From positions 1 to 18,462 of the forward strand of contig CAAFJI010000063.1 of NCBI GenBank assembly GCA_900763175.1: a stretch of DNA of 18,462 nucleotides. The letters run 5' to 3'. Source of the DNA: Lachnospiraceae bacterium (lineage in GTDB: Bacteria; Bacillota; Clostridia; Lachnospirales; Lachnospiraceae). The position numbers and the translations under genes are program-made. Positions 14,925 to 18,462 of this stretch are shown here, piece by piece. Under the pieces are notes generated by a model that did not search any database, was not told the origin of the DNA, and saw nothing but the letters and a program-made list of their open reading frames with translations. Position 1 is the first letter of the stretch, and each line of letters opens with the position of its first letter.

Positions 14925-15674
14925 ATGGGGAAAATAGATGTAAAAAACATGGATCTGTATTATGGCAGCTTCCATGCTTTGAAAAATATCAATCTTGATG
15001 TTCCGGAAAAGAAGATTACAGCCTTTATCGGGCCGAGCGGCTGCGGTAAGTCCACTCTGCTGAAGTCTTTAAACCGTATGAACGATCTGGTTGAAGGCTG
15101 TAAGATTACAGGGGATATTCGCTTGGATGGTGAGGATATTTACGGAGATATTGATGTAAATCTGTTAAGAAAACGTGTGGGAATGGTTTTCCAGAAACCC
15201 AATCCTTTCCCTATGAGTATCTATGACAACATTGCTTATGGTCCACGTACTCACGGTATCCATTCCAAGGAAAAGCTGGACGACATTGTAGAAAAAGCTC
15301 TTCGCAACGCTTCTATCTGGGATGAGGTAAAGGATCGTCTGAAAAAAAGCGCCCTTGGTATGTCAGGCGGACAGCAGCAGAGACTTTGCATTGCAAGAGC
15401 CCTTGCAGTAGAACCGGAAGTGCTTCTTATGGATGAACCGACATCTGCCCTGGATCCGATTTCCACATCTCATATTGAGGATCTGGCCTTGGAATTAAAA
15501 GATCATTACACCATTGTGATCGTAACACATAATATGCAGCAGGCTGCCCGAATCTCTGACAAGACCGCATTTTTCCTGCTGGGTGAGATTATTGAATATA
15601 ACGATACTACAGAACTGTTTTCAAGACCACAGAATAAGAAAACAGAAGAGTATATTACAGGGAGGTTTGGTTGA
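14925..15674 (+). CDS. pstB: Phosphate ABC transporter ATP-binding protein PstB
   Basis: 249 aa, normal for PstB. Walker A GPSGCGKST at 36-44, the PstB-typical KSLNRMNDL at 47-55, Q-loop Q90 followed by KPNPFPMSIYDNIAYGPR (91-108), signature MSGGQQQR at 146-153, Walker B LLMDEP at 167-172, D-loop SALDPIS and the switch histidine H202. The signature begins MSGG rather than LSGG, a mild change. AGAGGA lies 7 nt before the ATG. Supplies energy for PstCA. Confidence 0.96.
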   Translation: MGKIDVKNMDLYYGSFHALKNINLDVPEKKITAFIGPSGCGKSTLLKSLNRMNDLVEGCKITGDIRLDGEDIYGDIDVNLLRKRVGMVFQKPNPFPMSIYDNIAYGPRTHGIHSKEKLDDIVEKALRNASIWDEVKDRLKKSALGMSGGQQQRLCIARALAVEPEVLLMDEPTSALDPISTSHIEDLALELKDHYTIVIVTHNMQQAARISDKTAFFLLGEIIEYNDTTELFSRPQNKKTEEYITGRFG

Positions 15675-15675
15675 T

Positions 15676-16356
15676 ATGAGAGATGTATATACCGCAAAGC
15701 TTTCCAGGCTGTCTGATGAGATTCTGGAAATGGGAAATCTGTGCAGCCAGGCAATTATGAAGACCTGTCAGCTGCTGGCAAGCGCAGATGTCCGTGGCGC
15801 TGCAACCAGGGAGATTGCAAAAATTGAAAAAGAAATCGATGACAAAGAGCACAATATAGAGGCACTCTGTATGCAGCTTCTGCTGAAGCAGCAGCCGGTG
15901 GGCACTGATCTTCGCAGGATTTCTGCAGCCCTTAAGATGGTAACAGATATGGAACGTATCGGTGATCAGGCTACTGATATTGCAGAAATCATGAATACAG
16001 GAAGCATCCATGTGCCGGTAACCGTAATTCCTCTTCAGGAAATGGCAGATCATGCCATGCATATGGTAAATGACAGTGTTACCGCTTATGTAGAAGGAAA
16101 AAGTGATCTGGCGAAAAAAGTAATCGACAGTGACGACATCCTGGATAATCTTTTTGATAAGGTAAGAAGTGCACTGGATCAGAACACCGTGGGATTTTCC
16201 AGTGATGAAGTCCTGGATCTTCTTATGATTTCCAAATACTACGAACGAATCGGTGATCACGCCACCAACATCGGTGAGTGGGCAGAATTCTCAGTAGATG
16301 GAATCCACAGAAACGGTGACAGCATCAGCGATCTGTTTAATCCTGAATCTTTATAA
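15676..16356 (+). CDS. phoU: Phosphate transport regulator PhoU
   Basis: 226 aa from the ATG at 15676, one base after the pstB stop, with GGAGG at 15661-15665. An in-frame ATG at 15583 lies deep within pstB and is not supported. All-helical, two PhoU repeats: the metal-binding E-x-x-x-D pairs are E93/D97 in KMVTDMERIGDQATDIAE and E190/D194 in ISKYYERIGDHATNIGEW. PhoU restrains the Pst transporter and the Pho two-component system. No phoP/phoR pair lies in this window, so the signalling partner must be elsewhere. Confidence 0.95.
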   Translation: MRDVYTAKLSRLSDEILEMGNLCSQAIMKTCQLLASADVRGAATREIAKIEKEIDDKEHNIEALCMQLLLKQQPVGTDLRRISAALKMVTDMERIGDQATDIAEIMNTGSIHVPVTVIPLQEMADHAMHMVNDSVTAYVEGKSDLAKKVIDSDDILDNLFDKVRSALDQNTVGFSSDEVLDLLMISKYYERIGDHATNIGEWAEFSVDGIHRNGDSISDLFNPESL

Positions 16357-16410
16357 TTAAGTACAAAGGTAGGGGGAATGTATTTTCTCTCTATTTTTGA
16401 TATAAAAACA

Positions 16411-16460
16411 CACCCTCTCAGATTGGCTAAAAGCATCACATCTGGGAGGGTGCATTATTT
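16411..16460 (+). terminator. Intrinsic terminator of the pst operon
   Basis: CACCCTCTCAGAT (16411-16423) pairs with ATCTGGGAGGGTG (16440-16452) over 13 positions with one wobble and a 16-nt loop. CATTATTTTC follows, a moderate T-run. Confidence 0.75.
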
Positions 16461-16475
16461 TCAGGAGAGGAAGTC

Positions 16476-16522
16476 TTTTTATGCAACAGGAAATTCCGTT
16501 GGAATCCCCTATTGTATAAAAA
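16476..16522. repeat. Palindromic repeat element, copy 2
   Basis: TTTTTATGCAACAGGAAATT (from 16476, arm ending 16497) is an inverted repeat of the arm 16501-16522 ending GTATAAAAA, with about four mismatches over 22 positions and the 3-nt loop GTT. The element is about 80% identical in sequence to 11533-11581, including the AGGAAATTC core and the GTATAAAAA end. It lies between the pst terminator and the convergent symporter gene. Confidence 0.65.
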
Positions 16523-16602
16523 ACTCTACCTGGCAGGATTGCACTGCGGCGGAAAGGCAGATGCCGCTGAAGCGACCCGCCGCAGGCGGAGAATCCTGCA
16601 GG
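16518..16602 (-). terminator. Terminator of the AGCS symporter gene (minus strand)
   Basis: On the plus strand, CCTGGCAGGATT (16529-16540) pairs with AATCCTGCAGG (16592-16602) with one bulge, and CTGCGGCGG (16544-16552) with CCGCCGCAG (16577-16585). Read on the minus strand the long stem is followed by TAGAG and then six T's (16523-16518), as expected of an intrinsic terminator for the gene ending at 16625. Confidence 0.7.
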
Positions 16603-16620
16603 CAGGATTCTTGTTTATTT
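16591..16620 (+). terminator. Second plus-strand terminator facing the symporter gene
   Basis: GAATCCTG (16591-16598) pairs perfectly with CAGGATTC (16603-16610) around CAGG, followed by TTGTTTATTT. It shares its left arm with the minus-strand terminator hairpin, so the two folds exclude each other. Likely a back-up stop for pst transcription before it enters the convergent gene. Confidence 0.65.
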
Positions 16621-16624
16621 TGTT

Positions 16625-18034
16625 TTATTCGTAATTTTTGTGTCTCTTAAAGAAATCCTTTGTTTCCCTTACAACTACACCACTTAAAGCAAGCAGTGCA
16701 ATCAGGTTCGGGAAGGCCATAAGTGCATTGAAGATATCTGCAATGTTCCAGACTGCAGCAACGGTCATGTACGGTCCAAAGAATACGCAGATGATATATA
16801 ACCAGCGGTAAGTCGTCACTGCTGTCTTGTTGCGGTTAAACAGGTATTCCAGGCAGCGTTCACCATAATAATCCCATCCGAGAATGGTGGTAAATGCGAA
16901 GAATACCAGACATAGCATAAGTGCAAAGGATGCAAACTGTGCCGGGAATGGAAGTCCCTTCTGGAAAGCGGCGGTAGTAATGGCAACACCCTCAAGCCCT
17001 GTATTCCAGGTATCTGTGATGACAATGGAAAGACCTGTCATAGTACAGATTACGATCGTATCAATAAAGGTACCAGTCATGGAAACAAGTCCCTGACGGA
17101 CCGGCTCCTTTGTCTGAGCGGCAGCAGCTGCGATAGGTGCACTACCAAGACCGGATTCGTTTGAGAAAATACCACGGGCAATACCTTTTTGCATTGCGAT
17201 AACCATGGTTCCCATAGCACCGCCTGCAAGGGCACTTCCGTTAAAAGCTGTTTTAACAATGGTAGCAATGGCGCCAGGAACTGCGGTGATATTTGTGACT
17301 ACAATGATCAGTGCAAGTACTACATATAAAATTGCCATAAATGGCACAATGATCTGAGAAACCTTGGCAATACGCTGAATACCGCCAAGAACTACAAGTC
17401 CTACGCATAAAGTAAGGATCAGGCAGGCAATTACAGTTGCCCAGGAATAGGTATTTCCAAAAAGGGAAACGGTGTGTACAGTATCCGGGTCAAAGAAGTT
17501 CTTTACTGCAGAAGCAATACCATTTACCTGAGTGAAGGTACCGATTCCGAAAAGACCAACTCCTGCTCCGAAGAATGCGAAAATCTTTGCAAGCCATCTC
17601 CACTGTTTTCCCATACCATTTTCAATGTAATAGAATGGACCGCCCAAGACGTGTCCCTCTTTATCAATGGTACGGTATTTGATAGCCAGAAGGCCTTCTG
17701 CGTATTTGGTTGCCATTCCGAAGAATGCAGCAACGATCATCCAGAACAGGGCTCCGGGTCCGCCTGCAGCAATAGCAGTGGCAACACCTACGATGTTACC
17801 GGTTCCGATAGTTGCGGACAAAGCTGTGCAGAGCGCACCAAAGCTTGTGACTTCACCTTCGCCGCCTTCTTCATTTTTTACCATGAATTTCAGTGCTTTT
17901 CCAAGATGTCTTACCTGTAAAAAGCCTAACCGAACGGTTAAAAGGAATCCTGTGATCAGGATCAGAATGATGAGCGGAAGTCCCCAAACGACTCCGTCAA
18001 ACCAGGTGATAAAATTGTTGATTTGTGTAAACAT
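16625..18034 (-). CDS. AGCS family sodium:alanine/glycine symporter
   Basis: 469 aa from the ATG at 18034-18032, chosen because GGAGG (18048-18044) is 9 nt upstream; an upstream in-frame ATG at 18094 lies inside the riboswitch aptamer. Strongly hydrophobic with about ten helices. The AGCS signature is clear at 76-98 (IGTGNIVGVATAIAAGGPGA), preceded by FGALCTALSA, and conserved blocks follow (FSNESGLGSAPIAAAA, FIDTIVICTMTG, GWDYYGERCLEYLF). The family takes up alanine or glycine with sodium. The glycine riboswitch in the leader favours glycine as substrate or signal. It is a single-gene unit transcribed toward the pst operon. Confidence 0.94.
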   Translation of the reverse strand: MFTQINNFITWFDGVVWGLPLIILILITGFLLTVRLGFLQVRHLGKALKFMVKNEEGGEGEVTSFGALCTALSATIGTGNIVGVATAIAAGGPGALFWMIVAAFFGMATKYAEGLLAIKYRTIDKEGHVLGGPFYYIENGMGKQWRWLAKIFAFFGAGVGLFGIGTFTQVNGIASAVKNFFDPDTVHTVSLFGNTYSWATVIACLILTLCVGLVVLGGIQRIAKVSQIIVPFMAILYVVLALIIVVTNITAVPGAIATIVKTAFNGSALAGGAMGTMVIAMQKGIARGIFSNESGLGSAPIAAAAAQTKEPVRQGLVSMTGTFIDTIVICTMTGLSIVITDTWNTGLEGVAITTAAFQKGLPFPAQFASFALMLCLVFFAFTTILGWDYYGERCLEYLFNRNKTAVTTYRWLYIICVFFGPYMTVAAVWNIADIFNALMAFPNLIALLALSGVVVRETKDFFKRHKNYE

Positions 18035-18043
18035 ATTCTCTTT

Positions 18044-18135
18044 CCTCCATCCTTTTGCCTGAGAGATTAACAGCATTACAAATGCTGCGTACACCTTCGG
18101 CGCTCTTCCTTAAATTTTTGAAGAGACTCTCCTGA
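18044..18135 (-). promoter_or_regulatory. Glycine riboswitch (single aptamer) controlling the AGCS symporter
   Basis: Read on the minus strand from about 18135: AGGAGAG, a stem-loop, then GCGCCGAAGGTGTACGCAGC, a second hairpin (GCAGC...GCTG), then AATCTCTCAGGCAAAAGGA. These are the hallmark conserved blocks of the glycine (gcvT) aptamer: GGAGAG pairing with CTCTC, the GCCGAAGG core, and CAGGCAAAAGGA. Only one full aptamer is visible, not the usual tandem pair. The 3' tail GGATGGAGG contains the symporter's ribosome site (18048-18044), which favours control of translation. Transporter-linked glycine switches usually turn expression off; the direction here is inferred. Confidence 0.92.
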
Positions 18136-18209
18136 GTTACGAAAGGCGCTGTCTTATAAATGTACGAGTATGACGGCCATTCGTATTGTGCAGAAACACA
18201 CTAGGACAA

Positions 18210-18238
18210 AGATTATCACAGGTGATAATTATTTTCAA
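18210..18238 (-). promoter_or_regulatory. Candidate promoter and palindromic operator for the AGCS symporter
   Basis: On the minus strand TTGAAA (18238-18233) could be the -35. A -10 could be TAATCT (18215-18210, 17-bp spacing, weak match) or GATAAT (18217-18212, 15-bp spacing, better match). The 18-bp palindrome ATTATCAC-AG-GTGATAAT (18212-18229), perfect apart from its centre, occupies the spacer and -10, the usual place for a repressor site. The leader to the start codon would be about 170 nt and would include the whole riboswitch. Confidence 0.4.
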
Positions 18239-18298
18239 TATATTTTTGGAAAAAATATTTTGTTTTGAAAAGAAAAAAATTGGTGAAAAGCAGATTGC

Positions 18299-18408
18299 AG
18301 GAATGATTCTGGGGGGGACGCTTCAGGCGGGGGGATGCCCCCCGTTATAGCCATGACAGCCAACGCCTTTGACGAGGCTGTCAAACGCTGCCTGGAAGCC
18401 GGAATGAT
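18299..18408 (+). pseudogene. Remnant of a response-regulator receiver (REC) domain
   Basis: One frame (codons at 18338-18406) reads PPVIAMTANAFDEAVKRC followed by LEAGM. This is the beta-4/alpha-4 region of receiver domains in hybrid histidine kinases (consensus PIIAMTANAF-x-E-D-x-x-x-C-L-x-AGM), with the conserved MTAN switch segment. The phospho-acceptor region is absent: the frame is open only from about 18287, preceded by a stop and AT-rich DNA. After GM the expected N-x-H-x-x-KP is missing, so homology stops near 18408. Upstream sequence holds unusual G-runs (seven G's at 18311-18317 and a GGGGGG-ATG-CCCCCC hairpin at 18329-18343). The rest of 18241-18462 shows no other gene. The frame stays open to the window edge, so continuation outside cannot be excluded. 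Confidence 0.55.
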
Positions 18409-18462
18409 CGTCCGCTTTACCCGCAGTTTTCCAAAGATTTGTCGTAAAAATGTGGTCAAATC

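Noticed and set aside
16378..16650. Open frame in the phoU-symporter gap
   Set aside because: It crosses the terminators and the palindromic repeat, and the translation has no family resemblance.
18035..18094. Upstream start for the AGCS symporter adding 20 residues
   Set aside because: The added residues are encoded by the glycine aptamer itself, and GGAGG is correctly spaced only for the ATG at 18034.
1..18462. CRISPR arrays, tRNA genes, insertion sequences, integrases or attachment sites
   Set aside because: I looked for regular repeats with spacers, tRNA-like folds with CCA or T-loop motifs, and transposase or integrase motifs, and saw none.

Overview
The window looks like a chromosomal segment of a low-to-medium GC Firmicute, most likely a gut Lachnospiraceae (Blautia/Ruminococcus-like). 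This is inferred from strong AGGAGG ribosome sites, the protein families and their wording, and a glycine riboswitch in front of an amino-acid carrier; no rRNA or other taxonomic marker is present. There is no sign of phage, IS element, integrase or CRISPR. The region is mostly housekeeping transport, and the oddities lie in how the transport proteins are built and in the RNA structures between the genes.

Layout: (1) 26-1330, a secreted trigger-factor-like lipoprotein foldase. (2) 1523-3199, an M3 oligoendopeptidase with its own promoter and a leader hairpin, followed by a small four-helix membrane protein (3280-3852). (3) 4055-11497, a complete oligopeptide ABC importer in the order A-B-C-D-F, then a small membrane protein (11623-11952) and a strong terminator. 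(4) 12178-16356, a complete phosphate operon pstS-pstC-pstA-pstB-phoU behind a Pho-box-like leader. (5) 16625-18034 on the minus strand, an AGCS sodium:amino-acid symporter controlled by a single-aptamer glycine riboswitch. (6) 18241-18462, AT-rich DNA followed by a GC-richer scrap of a response-regulator receiver domain.

How the genes fit together: peptides imported by OppABCDF would be cut by the oligoendopeptidase, and the AGCS carrier adds glycine/alanine traffic. The foldase lipoprotein could help secreted proteins fold outside the membrane. PhoU sits last in the pst operon as the usual negative regulator of phosphate uptake and signalling.

Main points for a second look: PstS has its two halves in swapped order (circular permutation relative to canonical PstS). 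OppC carries a ~270-residue extracytoplasmic insert made of four degenerate ~62-residue repeats, while the partner binding protein has its own ~130-residue insert. Neither binding protein has a lipobox cysteine. In both importers an elaborate inverted-repeat structure lies exactly between the binding-protein gene and the first permease gene. A palindromic element beginning and ending in TTTTTAT/ATAAAAA occurs twice, downstream of oppF and of phoU.
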